Origin: Pseudomonas sp. Irchel 3E20
GTDB taxonomy: Bacteria > Pseudomonadota > Gammaproteobacteria > Pseudomonadales > Pseudomonadaceae
DNA length: 64,000 nt
Direction: 5' to 3'
Assembly: GCF_900187645.1 (NCBI RefSeq)
Contig: NZ_FYEE01000001.1
Span: 248,001 to 312,000, forward strand
A model generated the notes under the pieces. The model saw only the letters and a program-made list of their open reading frames with translations, was not told the DNA's origin and ran no database searches. Made by a program: the position numbers and the translations under genes. Each line of letters begins with the position of its first letter. Position 1 is the first letter of the stretch. Below, piece after piece: positions 29,001-37,763 of the stretch.

Positions 29001-32000
29001 GGTGCAGTGATGCCCACGATGAGGCGCAACAGGCTTACTACCTGCACGAAACCTTGGCGCAGTTTATCCATCTCACGCAGCTGCAAGGCTGGCACCTGGG
29101 CCTGGCGTACTTGCAGCGGGAGAACGCCTGGCGATTGGGTAAAGGCGCAGGGCCGGAAGGCTTGACCCCCCAGGCCATCAGCTACGAGGCTTTTAGCCGC
29201 CAGAGCGACGACAACCCCCTGCACCCGCACGCCAAACGGGTGTTGGTTCGCCAATCGGTACAGCGTTATCGCGACCCGACAGACCTTTCGCATTACCTCC
29301 CCCTGCCCAATGGCGCCGCCAGTTTCGAGGCCTTGGCCGATTGTCAGGAAATTGCTGAACTCGATAGCACCGCTCTAGCGGCTTATGACCTGTTGCGAAA
29401 CGAGCAGGGTGAAATGCCCTTCGACCTTGAGGCGAGGCTCTTGGCGAGCGGTTATCACAAGATGCCCTGGGTGTTGGACGGGGGGGCGAACTCCCAAACG
29501 CCGCTATGGTCGGTCAAGCGCGGCTTCAACACCTATGCACCGCTGAGTGGCTTTTACAACGTACTGACCGTGCGCCCGACTCTGAGCCACGGGGTCACCC
29601 ACCTGGGCTATGACCCTCGTTGGCTGCTCAATACCCGCGTGCAGTTGCCGGACGGTTGCCAGACCCGCGTCGACAGCATCGATTACCGCCTGCTGCTGCC
29701 GACGCGAACGGTTGACGCCAATCGCACTGTCCAACAAGCCTGCTACGGAGCTTTCGGCCAAGTGTTTGCCACCAGTCATCAGGGGACAGAGCTGGGCGTG
29801 CCCGTTGGCTTTGCGCCGATAGAGGACTATCAGCGGCCACAAGACGACACCCCAACCTACGCCATCCAGGCCCCCGACAACGCCTTGCTCAACGCTGCAA
29901 CGGCCTACTTTGAGGACCCGTTCAGTTGGATGGGGATCGTGCCCGAGGCAGCCCGTAAAGATGCGGCCTGGCTGGAGGAATGCATTGCCCAGGGCGATGT
30001 GTTGCCCAGTGGGCATATCCGTGCCAGCGCTCGCCAGTTGCCGACCCTGGAGCGCTTGACGCAAGCCCGTCAGCGTTTGCTTGCGTTGATTCCAAAGGTG
30101 CCCCGCGAACCGATGCACTCGGCCACCTTGCAGGCCGACCGCTACCCTGGCGATCCGCGACGGCAAATTCGGATTGCCCTGACCTGTTGGGACGGTTTTG
30201 GCCGGGCCTTGCAAAGCAAGGACAAAGCCGAACCTGGTGATGCCTATCAGGTCAGTGAGGCGGGGGCGTTGGTACTGGACGAGGTAGGCCAGCCCATCAC
30301 CTGGCACACGGTGGCGCGCTGGCGGGTCAGCGAGCGCGTGGAGTACAACAACAAAGGCGAAGCGGTGCGGCGCTACCTCCCCTATTTCGCCGATCAGCCT
30401 CGCTACATTGACGACGCCTGCTTCAGGCAATTCGGTTATTACGACCAGCAGTTCTACGACCCACTTGGCCGTCCGAGCCGTACCGTCATGGCCAAGGAAG
30501 GCTACCTGCGGCGTTACACGTACCGGCCTTGGTACAGCCTTTTTGAGGATGAAAACGACACCTGGGAAGAGGTGCTGGCGCAGCAGGGCAAAACCGCTGC
30601 CACCCGCTCGGTTGACAGCCAGACGCCCACCTTGAATGTGATCGACCCTCGTGACCTGGCCGTTCGCACAGTGAGTTACTGGCGCAATGCTGCGGATCAG
30701 CCTGCGCAGCTACGGTGCCAACGAAGAGCCTTCGACGATGCTGGCAGAGTAGTTGCTGAATGGGACCCCCGTTTATCAGCCGATGCTGGCGCGCCCGCCA
30801 ACGTGCTGAACATCTGGGCGCTCAGTGACAAAACCCTCGGTTGGCGCAGTGTCGATGCGGGTTGGCGCGTCAGTTTGTACGCACAAAGTGGGGCGTTGGA
30901 GCAGGCCTGGGACGCTCGCGGTCTTCAGCGCCTGACGCAATACGATGGGTTGCTGCGGCCCCTGGCGGTGTTCGAGCAAGGTTGCACGCAACGTTACGAG
31001 TACGCGGGTGCCGAGGCACACCTGGCCGGTCGCAACCTGTGCGGGCGACTGATTCGCCACGACGACCCGGCAGGCACATCGCTATGGGAGGGCTATGGCA
31101 TGGCGGGCCAAGTGCTGGAGCAACGCCGGCACTTTTTGCGTGAACTGGAGCCACCGAACTGGCCACTGCCGTTGCCGCAGCGCGATGCCTTGCTCGAACC
31201 TGGCGAAGGCCTGCTAAGCGCGTATCGGTTCAATGCCCTGGGCGAGTTATGGACGCAAACCGATGCGCAGGGTAATCGCCACTACTTCAACCAAACCATT
31301 GACGGCCAACTGCGCGATTGCGCGCTACACCTTAACGGCGCGGCGGCCCCCCAGCTTTTGGCCGGTGACATCCACTACACCGCCCAGGGGCAGATCGAGC
31401 GGCAAACCTGTGGCAATGGCGTCGCCTGCCAATGGCATTACGACGCCTGGAACGGCCGCCTGATCCGGCTGCGCGCCACAGCGGCCAATGGCGAGCGACT
31501 CCAGGACTTGAATTACAGCTACGACCCGGTGGGCAACATGCTGAGTATCGAGGACCAAGCCATGGTGGTTCGCCACTTCGCCAACCAGCGTATTGACCCT
31601 ATCAATCGCTACACCTACGACAGCCTTTACCAATTGGCCCACGCCACCGGGTGGGAGGCTGGCAGCGCCCGGCGCGGGCCAAAGCATATTGAAGACCCCA
31701 ACGCCGTCGCCCAGTACCAACAAACCTATCGCTACGATGCTGGCGGCAACCTGGTAGAGCTGATTCATCAAGGGCCACAAAACCATGGCCGTAAACTGAC
31801 CGTGGCCCGCTACAGCAATCGCTGCCTGCCTGACCAAAACGGGCACCCACCCAGCGAAGCGGAAATTGCCGCCCGTTATGACGCCAATGGCAACCTACTG
31901 GCCCTGGAGCCGGGCCGGCACCTGAGCTGGGATGGGCGCAACCAGTTGCAGCAGGTCTGCCCCGTGGCACGGGCTAGCGCCCTCAATGATGTCGAGCGCT

Positions 32001-33406
32001 ATATCTACGATGCCGATGGCCTGCGCCGGCGCAAGGTCTACCTGGCGCACACCCAGGCGCGCACGCTCATCAGCGAAACCCGTTATTTACCAGGGCTGCA
32101 AATGCGCAGCAGCGAGGAGCAAAGCCTGCACGTCATCACCGCCCAGGCCGGGCTAGTGAGCGTCCAGGTACTGCACTGGCAATCGGGTGCACCCAAGCAC
32201 CTGGGCAATGACCAGTACCGCTATCACCTGGCCGACCACCTGGGCTCCTGCACGTTGGAATTGGACAGCGACGCCCAGATCGTCAGCCACGAAACCTATC
32301 ATCCGTTCGGCACGACGGCGTTTAGCGATCAAAGCGATAGCAGTTATCGAACGCAGCGGTATTCAGGCAAGGAGCGCGATGCGACGGGGCTTTATTACTA
32401 TGGTTTGCGTTACTACATACCGTGGATGCAGCGTTGGGTTAATCCGGACCCGGCGGGTGCGATCGATGGCCTCAATCTGTACCGGATGGTCAGAAACAAT
32501 CCCGTCAATCTGGTTGATCCCGATGGCCTGACGCCGGAGGGAGATTTGTTCAGAAAAATGTTCAACTCCAAGGTGTTTATTAAGGCCTTTAGGACAAATC
32601 CCGAACAGGCAATACAAGAAATGGAGCAGGTATTGCACGCCGAAAGCTACCCGCCCGAACTAATTAGTGGCGTTGTAAGACGGCTCAGGGCGCAGATACC
32701 AGCGGATGTTTCTGCACTCTCGGCGCAAGCCCAGGCGATGAGCCTGGACTCGGCGCCTCAAAAAACAATAAGTGGGGGGGGCTATGAAAACATGAAGGAT
32801 TTTTTCGCCATCTACTCCACTAACGCCGGCTCTTCAGCGATTAACTCGGCACTGAGGGCTAACCGGCCCTTATCCGTTTCAGGCAAAAAGGTGGTGTCGG
32901 AATTGGCGGCGCGTCATGGCAGCCATCACTTTGAGGGGCGTACAGGCACACAGCGCAAACTGAACTTGATCGCGGTAGCCGACACGCTTGATGTGGCAGA
33001 TATGAAAAAAGTCGCCAATCAGCTCTACCAACAATCCAACCAGGCCGTCAGCACCTTTTACCGAGGGCAGGATGTCACCTCCGCTGCCCTGGATAGTTTT
33101 TCCGATGCGATTGAAGCAGGAAGCATCCTGTACTCCCTCAGCCCGCTTTCCGTCTCCAGGGATAAAACCGTAGCCGAGGGTTTTATGACCGGCACCATTC
33201 CCGTGCTGATGGAAATCCGCGGCTTCAGTGCATCTGTCATGACGTCGTCGCTGACAGCCGACGGCGAGCAAGAGCGCATATTTTCACCTCACGCCGATTT
33301 TAAAGTGAGCGCTATGGGCACCAGGGCTACGAATTCCGCTCAGTACTTAATCCGACTTGAAGAAGTGCGGGGGCATCGAGGCCCGCGAACGCCGCTGTAT
33401 TACTGA
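26072..33406 (+). CDS. TcB-TcC fusion protein with C-terminal ADP-ribosyltransferase-like payload
   Basis: This protein is 2444 residues from a GTG two bases after the tcaB stop; the start VSRDAAQ...LPKGGGAIRSIGDGL fits TcB N-termini. Residues ~1-350 are SpvB-like, followed by TcdB middle domains and FG-GAP-like repeats (to ~1515). At ~1518 (TPTLNVIDPRDLAVRTVSYW) a complete TccC begins: Rhs/YD repeats, then the core end YSGKERDATGLYYYGLRYY ... LYRMVRNNPVNLVDPDGL (to ~2153), where TcC proteins self-cleave. The ~290-residue tail carries FYRGQ (Arg2331), a Ser-rich YSLSPLSVSRDKTVAEGF and EQE (Glu2399, Glu2401), the R-S-ExE layout of ADP-ribosyltransferases such as TccC3/TccC5. The B-C cocoon would hold the payload until delivery through TcA. 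Confidence 0.9.
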   Translation: MSRDAAQVVSPPSLPKGGGAIRSIGDGLGVVGSGGAASFGLALPISPGRGFAPSLSLGYSSSTGNSPFGLGWSKTVKAITRRTAKGVPAYTDGDLFVGPQGQTWMPERDSHTGALVSRSVSHYNGLPVGDHRVVRYWPRIEDTFTLVEHWTDDTDPAGFWLLHDADGNLHLYGKSHASRRADPDDRQHVGVWLLDESLNTRGEHIVYTYLSDDQGPDEHQPRDYRAQRYLSQVHYGNLDACDQLYAWRAEGWQGVQWLFHLVFDYGERPYTLTSIPGYEASQPWPERTDPYSSFEYGFELTTRRLCRQVLMFHDFPELGPEPVLVQRLLLEYRETALGYNHLCAAHSQAFGPDGKAQGRPPMEFDYNPFDLQWGAERFEAFEPMPGLNDGQRYQLVDLYGEGLPGILYRDDKAWYYREPLRATPASHADEVAYGPWCELQQFPNTNSSKPVWQFLSDITGDGSLDWVMAQPGLAGFFTCKPERSWSNFTPLEAFPQEFFHPQGQLVDLMGNGLSDLAMIGPRSVRLYANRREKGFAPGQEVAREADEDALPMPSNNACELVAFSDVMGSGQQHLIRLRHNELKCWPNLGRGRFGKGFVFSELTFAYEEFDASRVLLADLDGSGAADLIYLQPQGALIFINRSGNGFQNQPIFLPWPEGVCYDRFCQVSTADLQGLGCASLVLTVPHMTPRHWRYDFVRAKPYLLCATNNNMGAATTIGYRSSAQEWLDEKHHLLACGRSPVCRLPFPVPVVGNQTQHDEITGNRLTQRFTYREGFYDPTEREWRGFGLLLSTDCEAFAGPHQEGYSAPVLRKTWFHVGRDLHQHCEGCFAGDPSAQPLGPHLLSRYHEQDGLDQITEPSGPQREAMLVALAGQVLRVETFAADGGVGVPYTLEQNRYLVRQLDRPLGGRFAPYTVMLTLPVEAISYHYEQQANDPACRHSVGLRWDAFGQLNQGIVVSYARRLSAGDNPPVQPDERWCSDAHDEAQQAYYLHETLAQFIHLTQLQGWHLGLAYLQRENAWRLGKGAGPEGLTPQAISYEAFSRQSDDNPLHPHAKRVLVRQSVQRYRDPTDLSHYLPLPNGAASFEALADCQEIAELDSTALAAYDLLRNEQGEMPFDLEARLLASGYHKMPWVLDGGANSQTPLWSVKRGFNTYAPLSGFYNVLTVRPTLSHGVTHLGYDPRWLLNTRVQLPDGCQTRVDSIDYRLLLPTRTVDANRTVQQACYGAFGQVFATSHQGTELGVPVGFAPIEDYQRPQDDTPTYAIQAPDNALLNAATAYFEDPFSWMGIVPEAARKDAAWLEECIAQGDVLPSGHIRASARQLPTLERLTQARQRLLALIPKVPREPMHSATLQADRYPGDPRRQIRIALTCWDGFGRALQSKDKAEPGDAYQVSEAGALVLDEVGQPITWHTVARWRVSERVEYNNKGEAVRRYLPYFADQPRYIDDACFRQFGYYDQQFYDPLGRPSRTVMAKEGYLRRYTYRPWYSLFEDENDTWEEVLAQQGKTAATRSVDSQTPTLNVIDPRDLAVRTVSYWRNAADQPAQLRCQRRAFDDAGRVVAEWDPRLSADAGAPANVLNIWALSDKTLGWRSVDAGWRVSLYAQSGALEQAWDARGLQRLTQYDGLLRPLAVFEQGCTQRYEYAGAEAHLAGRNLCGRLIRHDDPAGTSLWEGYGMAGQVLEQRRHFLRELEPPNWPLPLPQRDALLEPGEGLLSAYRFNALGELWTQTDAQGNRHYFNQTIDGQLRDCALHLNGAAAPQLLAGDIHYTAQGQIERQTCGNGVACQWHYDAWNGRLIRLRATAANGERLQDLNYSYDPVGNMLSIEDQAMVVRHFANQRIDPINRYTYDSLYQLAHATGWEAGSARRGPKHIEDPNAVAQYQQTYRYDAGGNLVELIHQGPQNHGRKLTVARYSNRCLPDQNGHPPSEAEIAARYDANGNLLALEPGRHLSWDGRNQLQQVCPVARASALNDVERYIYDADGLRRRKVYLAHTQARTLISETRYLPGLQMRSSEEQSLHVITAQAGLVSVQVLHWQSGAPKHLGNDQYRYHLADHLGSCTLELDSDAQIVSHETYHPFGTTAFSDQSDSSYRTQRYSGKERDATGLYYYGLRYYIPWMQRWVNPDPAGAIDGLNLYRMVRNNPVNLVDPDGLTPEGDLFRKMFNSKVFIKAFRTNPEQAIQEMEQVLHAESYPPELISGVVRRLRAQIPADVSALSAQAQAMSLDSAPQKTISGGGYENMKDFFAIYSTNAGSSAINSALRANRPLSVSGKKVVSELAARHGSHHFEGRTGTQRKLNLIAVADTLDVADMKKVANQLYQQSNQAVSTFYRGQDVTSAALDSFSDAIEAGSILYSLSPLSVSRDKTVAEGFMTGTIPVLMEIRGFSASVMTSSLTADGEQERIFSPHADFKVSAMGTRATNSAQYLIRLEEVRGHRGPRTPLYY

Positions 33407-33480
33407 GGATGGGTGCCTGGCATGCCAGCGTTCGCGGCCTCACGACCGCTGTCGCGAGCAAGCCCTGCTCCTCGGCGCCC

Positions 33481-34305
33481 CTACAACCGCCCCGCCAACC
33501 CAAACCGCTTCATCAGGCCCTTCTCCAGCCACCCCTTGGGCACCAGCGCCGCCAGCAAGGGCAGGGCGCGGCTGCCGTTGCCCAGGCGTAGCAGGCGCGG
33601 GGGCGTGGTTTGTTGCACGGCTTTGAGCAGGTCGGCGGCGAAGTCACGGGCTGGGGTGGGTTTGTCCTGGGAGGCCTTGGCGCGGGCGCGGATGCCTTCG
33701 CGCAGGGGCCACCAGGGCGAGGTTTCGTTTATCAACTGTTCGGCCTCATGCCCGGCGTTTTTCGCAAAACTCGAGGCGATGGCACCCGGTTGCACCTCCA
33801 TCACCCGGATGCCGAACGGCGCCAGCTCCATGCGCAGCGCATCGCTCAGGGCATGCACCGCCGCCTTGGACGCGCAATAGGCCCCGGCGAACGGCGTCAC
33901 CAGCACCCCCGAGACGCTGCCGATGTTCACCACCAGGCCCCGGCTCGCCCGCAGCAGTGGGAACAGCGCCGCCGTCACGCCCACCGGGGCGAACACATTG
34001 GTCTGGAACTGGCGCTGCAGGGCCTGCACGCCGCCATCGAGCAGCGGCCCCATGGCGCCGTAACCGGCGTTGTTAACCAACACATCCAGGCCACTGCCAT
34101 GCTGTTCCAGGCGCAGGGCCAGGGCTTGTAGCGCGGCGCTGTCATTGACGTCCAACTGCACTGCGTTGAACCCGGCCGCAGCCAGGGCCGCCACATCCTC
34201 GACCTGGCGGGCCGTGGCCCAGACGTCATACCCGGCGTTCTTGAACGCCTCGGCCAACGCGCGGCCAATGCCGCTGGAACAACCGGTAATCAACACCACA
34301 GGCAT
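33481..34305 (-). CDS. Short-chain dehydrogenase/reductase
   Basis: This protein is 274 residues from ATG 34305, preferred over an upstream in-frame start at 34323 because AAGGAG lies 8 bases before it. Classical SDR signatures are present: the NAD(P) motif TGCSSGIG, NNAG (NNAGYGAMG), the catalytic Ser in GSVSG, and YCASK. The substrate is unknown. The gene lies on the opposite strand between the TcB-TcC fusion and the stand-alone tccC and shares no feature with the toxin system. It may simply be flanking chromosome between two toxin insertions. Confidence 0.9.
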   Translation of the reverse strand: MPVVLITGCSSGIGRALAEAFKNAGYDVWATARQVEDVAALAAAGFNAVQLDVNDSAALQALALRLEQHGSGLDVLVNNAGYGAMGPLLDGGVQALQRQFQTNVFAPVGVTAALFPLLRASRGLVVNIGSVSGVLVTPFAGAYCASKAAVHALSDALRMELAPFGIRVMEVQPGAIASSFAKNAGHEAEQLINETSPWWPLREGIRARAKASQDKPTPARDFAADLLKAVQQTTPPRLLRLGNGSRALPLLAALVPKGWLEKGLMKRFGLAGRL

Positions 34306-34332
34306 AGCGCGCTCCTTGTGCAAGAAAAGGGA

Positions 34333-34797
34333 TCAATCGGAAAAATGGCCCTGCAAGCGCTCGGCCCGAAACTCCAGGGTTTGCGGGCGATAGCCTGGGC
34401 GCAGCGGCGGCAATGGCAAACAATCCTGCCAATCGGCGCCGGCCTGCAACTGCCCGGGGCCACGGTAGCGCGGCGCGGCGTACTGATTGTCTGCCAGGTC
34501 CACCGTGTCCCCCGGCGCATAGGCGGCGATGCGCCAGCGCAACTCGGTCAGCGGCACGTCGTTGCCATTGTTCAGGGCCAGCAGCAACGGGCGGTCGGCT
34601 GGGCACTGCTGGGGCGCGTAGCTGATGCGCAACTCCAGGCGCGCCAGTTGCCGCGCCTCGCGGTTGTCCAGCCATACCACCCAAGTGGCCACCAGGCCCA
34701 GGCCCACCGCCGCCGCCAACGACACCGGCACAGCCTTGGCCGGGTAGCGCAATAGCAACACCAGCCAGGTGACGACCAGCAAAACGCCAATGAACAT
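34333..34797 (-). CDS. Small membrane protein of unknown function
   Basis: This protein is 154 residues from ATG 34797 (GGAG 9 bases upstream); an upstream in-frame start at 34839 is less likely. Two N-terminal membrane segments (about 1-18, FIGVLLVVTWLVLLL, and 24-42, VSLAAAVGLGLVATWVVWL) are followed by a soluble domain starting at LRISYAPQQCPADRPLLLALNNGND, which looks like an immunoglobulin-type beta-sandwich exposed to the periplasm and containing two cysteines. Pseudomonas homologues are often called multidrug transporters without evidence. It ends 28 bases before the SDR gene on the same strand, so the two are probably co-transcribed. Confidence 0.65.
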   Translation of the reverse strand: MFIGVLLVVTWLVLLLRYPAKAVPVSLAAAVGLGLVATWVVWLDNREARQLARLELRISYAPQQCPADRPLLLALNNGNDVPLTELRWRIAAYAPGDTVDLADNQYAAPRYRGPGQLQAGADWQDCLPLPPLRPGYRPQTLEFRAERLQGHFSD

Positions 34798-34900
34798 GGC
34801 AGGGCACTCCAGATAAACCGAAGGCCATCGTACCGCCACTAGGCTGCACCAGCCCAGCGCAAACTCGGATGCGCAAGCGAGGGGCGGGCCGCCGTCTGTC

Positions 34901-34924
34901 GCTACTGTCAGTTCTGACAGTAGC
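34901..34924. promoter_or_regulatory. 24-bp palindromic operator upstream of the stand-alone tccC
   Basis: Arms GCTACTGTCAG and CTGACAGTAGC flank a TT centre. The inner 16 bases differ from the tcaA operator only in one central base. The centre lies about 66 bases before the ATG at 34978. Confidence 0.65.
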
Positions 34925-34977
34925 CCGCCGGCCCTTCAAGGTGTTTGCTGCGGGAACCTCCCCACGGACGCACCACC

Positions 34978-37605
34978 ATGGCCACTGTGCACCGCGCCAC
35001 CCCCACCCTCACCGCTCTCGACCCGCGTGGCCTGGTGGTGCGCTCGGTTGCTTATTGCCGCAGCGCCGCCGATGGCCCGGCGGATGTGCGCATCCACCGC
35101 ACAGAGCATGACCGTGCCGGGTGGGCCGTGGCCCTGTGGGACCCGCGTTTGCTGGCAGACCCCAGCGCGCCGGCTAACCTGGCGACCCTTTACTCGCTGC
35201 GGGGCCACGTGCTGGGCACCGAAAGCGTGGACGCCGGGTGGCGGCGCAACCTGTGGGGCGCTGCGCAGCAGTGGATGAACGCTTGGGACGGGCGCGGCAC
35301 GCTACGGCGCAACGCCTTCGACCTGCGGTTGCGCCCGCTGGCAGTGTTCGAGCAGGGTGGTTGTACCGAGCGCTACCGCTATGGCGACGGCACGTTCCCC
35401 CGTAACCAGCGGGGCCTGCTGATCCGCCACGACGACCCGGCCGGCACAGTGCTGTTTACCGAGTACGGCGTGGCCGGCCAGGCGTTGCAGCACACCCGCC
35501 GTTTTCTCCAGGCACTCGATGCGCCGGATTGGCCCGAGGCGCTCGCGCAGCGCGATGCTCTGCTGGAACCCGCCCCAGGTGCAACCAGCCACACCCGCTT
35601 CAATGCCGTGGCCGAGGTGGTCGAGCAAACCGACGCCAAGGGCCACCGGCAATTGTTCAGCCACACCCCCAGCGGCCAGTTGCGCCAGGTGCAACTGCAA
35701 CTGGCCGGGCAGGGCAACCGCCAGACGCTGGTGTCGGCCATCCGCTACGACGCCCAGGGCCGTACCGAGCAGGAAACCGCCGGTAATGGCGTGGTCACCA
35801 CCCTCACTTACCGCGCCGAGGACGGCCGCTTGATCCGCTTGCATGCGGCGGGGCCTCAAGTGCTGCAAAACCTGCATTACGCCTACGACCCCGTGGGCAA
35901 TGTGCTGAGCATCGAAGACCAGGCGCAACCGGTGCGCTACCACGCCAACCAACGCATCGACCCGGTCAACCGCTACACCTACGACAGCCTCTATCAACTG
36001 ACTCAGGCCACCGGGTGGGAGGCCGGCGCAGCCAACAAAGGCCCGCACTTCTCGCCCTTTGCCGACCCGGCCCCCCGCGCCAACTACCGGCAAACCTACG
36101 CCTACGATGCCAGTGGCAACCTGCTGACCCTGGCGCACCAAGGCCCGCAAAGCCACGGCCGCACCCTTACTGCTGCGCAACACAGCAACCGCTGTTTACC
36201 TGAGCGCAACGGCCAACCGCCGACCGAGGCCGAGATCGCCGCCGCGTTTGATGCCAATGGCAATTTGCTGGCGTTGCACCCCGGGCAAACCCTGGCCTGG
36301 GACCGGCGCAACCAGTTGCAGGAAGTGCAACCGGTGCAGCGCGACAGCGCCCCCGACGACAGCGAACGCTACATTTACGGCGGCGATGGCTTGCGGGTGC
36401 GCAAGGTGCAATCGAGCCAAACCCACGCCCGCACGGTGACACGCGAAGTGCGCTACCTGCCGGGCCTGGAAATCCGCACCCGCCCCAGCGAAACCCTGCA
36501 CGTCATCGTGGTGCAAGCCGGGCGCAACAGCGTGCGGGTGCTGCACTGGGAAACCCCGCCCCCGCTGGCCAACGATCAAATTCGCTACAGCGCCAGCGAT
36601 CATTTGGGCTCTTGCACCCTGGAGCTGGACAGCGCCGGTGCGGTGATAAGCCACGAGACGTACCACCCCTTCGGCACCACGGCGTGGTTTGCCGGTAGAA
36701 GTGAAGTAGAGGCCCGTTATAAAACCGTGCGTTATTCCAATAAAGAACGCGATGCCACGGGGCTGTATTACTACGGCTTTAGGTATTACATGCCGTGGTT
36801 ACAGCGTTGGGTTAATCCGGACCCGGCGGGAAATATTGATGGGTTGAACTTTTATAGAATGGTTAGGAATAGTCCGATTATGGATGTTGATTTGAAAGGT
36901 TTGGCACCCTCGCGGGTGCTGCGTTGGTTAAAACGCACCTTTACAACGAGTGAAAGTGAGTCAACTCCGGTTCCTGCACCTGCAGAAAACGCACCGGTAT
37001 TTGATCGGGCAGTTTATGCACTCGCACAACGATTTAGTAAAACCACGCGGCAAGAGGATTTCGAAAAATTCGCCGCTAGTGTTTATGGGGGTGTAGCCCG
37101 GCAGAATGTACCTGTTGGAGGTTTTCTTTACCGTAGTCATTATGAGGGGGCGATCGAGCCTGTTGGTTTGGTTCGGGCGTCAGGCGCTGAAAGTCCACAC
37201 ACGCAAGCGTTCACCCGACAACTGTTTGAACACAGTGGAATGCAGGCGGGCCTATCCGGGAAAGTGCTTTCTTTTACGCCTAATCTCCCTGTTGCAAAGC
37301 GGTTCTCGCAGCGGCCAAATAGTGTGTTGGTGAGGGTGGATACACGAAAGGTCGATGTTCCGTTCAGGGCAATGGCCAATATCATAGCCACAGATGCAGA
37401 AGAGCTAATCCGCACTGGGGTAATACGGGTTCCACATTTAGTGAATGCACTTGGTTACGTGTCTCAAGGGGAATATGAAACTTTCTATATGGGCGGTGAC
37501 GTGCCTGAGGGAATTGTCGAAATATACAGCTCGGGCAAGTGGATTTCGATTCAAGAGTACTTGTCGGTGAAAAGGGCGGTATCCAATGCCTCTGTCGTTG
37601 TTTGA
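34978..37605 (+). CDS. tccC: Stand-alone TccC-type Tc toxin C subunit with second ART-like payload
   Basis: This protein is 875 residues from ATG 34978 (an upstream in-frame ATG at 34945 is not TccC-like). The N-terminus TPTLTALDPRGLVVRSVAYC aligns with the start of the TcC half of the fusion. Rhs/YD repeats lead to YSNKERDATGLYYYGFRYY ... FYRMVRNSPIMDVDLKGL (to residue ~642), the self-cleavage region. The tail (~643-875) is unrelated in sequence to the fusion's tail but shows FLYRS (Arg719), VLSFTPNLPVAKRFS and GEYETFY (Glu832, Glu834), again an R-S-ExE ADP-ribosyltransferase pattern. The tail is AT-richer (47% GC in one counted line). No B partner is adjacent, so it could replace the fused C only if it can pair with a B subunit. 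Confidence 0.88.
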   Translation: MATVHRATPTLTALDPRGLVVRSVAYCRSAADGPADVRIHRTEHDRAGWAVALWDPRLLADPSAPANLATLYSLRGHVLGTESVDAGWRRNLWGAAQQWMNAWDGRGTLRRNAFDLRLRPLAVFEQGGCTERYRYGDGTFPRNQRGLLIRHDDPAGTVLFTEYGVAGQALQHTRRFLQALDAPDWPEALAQRDALLEPAPGATSHTRFNAVAEVVEQTDAKGHRQLFSHTPSGQLRQVQLQLAGQGNRQTLVSAIRYDAQGRTEQETAGNGVVTTLTYRAEDGRLIRLHAAGPQVLQNLHYAYDPVGNVLSIEDQAQPVRYHANQRIDPVNRYTYDSLYQLTQATGWEAGAANKGPHFSPFADPAPRANYRQTYAYDASGNLLTLAHQGPQSHGRTLTAAQHSNRCLPERNGQPPTEAEIAAAFDANGNLLALHPGQTLAWDRRNQLQEVQPVQRDSAPDDSERYIYGGDGLRVRKVQSSQTHARTVTREVRYLPGLEIRTRPSETLHVIVVQAGRNSVRVLHWETPPPLANDQIRYSASDHLGSCTLELDSAGAVISHETYHPFGTTAWFAGRSEVEARYKTVRYSNKERDATGLYYYGFRYYMPWLQRWVNPDPAGNIDGLNFYRMVRNSPIMDVDLKGLAPSRVLRWLKRTFTTSESESTPVPAPAENAPVFDRAVYALAQRFSKTTRQEDFEKFAASVYGGVARQNVPVGGFLYRSHYEGAIEPVGLVRASGAESPHTQAFTRQLFEHSGMQAGLSGKVLSFTPNLPVAKRFSQRPNSVLVRVDTRKVDVPFRAMANIIATDAEELIRTGVIRVPHLVNALGYVSQGEYETFYMGGDVPEGIVEIYSSGKWISIQEYLSVKRAVSNASVVV

Positions 37606-37706
37606 GTACAGGTTTGGATGGCGGTAGTAGTTTCATTGCAAGGTAAAAAGCCAACCCCCTACCGACTGCAAATGCAGAGGGTCGGGTAGGCAGCGCCGGC
37701 ACTTGG

Positions 37707-37740
37707 GCCTGTGTGGGAGCAAGCCTGCTCCCACACAGGC
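37707..37740. terminator. Bidirectional terminator-like REP hairpin between tccC and algA
   Basis: A perfect 15-bp stem (GCCTGTGTGGGAGCA and its complement) has an AGCC loop and lies between the convergent ends of tccC and the alginate operon. It is built from a REP arm and has no T-tract. Confidence 0.6.
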
Positions 37741-37763
37741 AGCCCCCCTACACCAGCGGCTCG

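Noticed and set aside
33421..33480. A REP-like fragment after the TcB-TcC fusion (TCGCGAGCAAGCCCTGCTCC) and CTGGCATGCCAG
   Set aside because: Only a single degenerate REP arm is visible and the short palindrome has no T-tract; not strong enough for a REPIN or terminator call.
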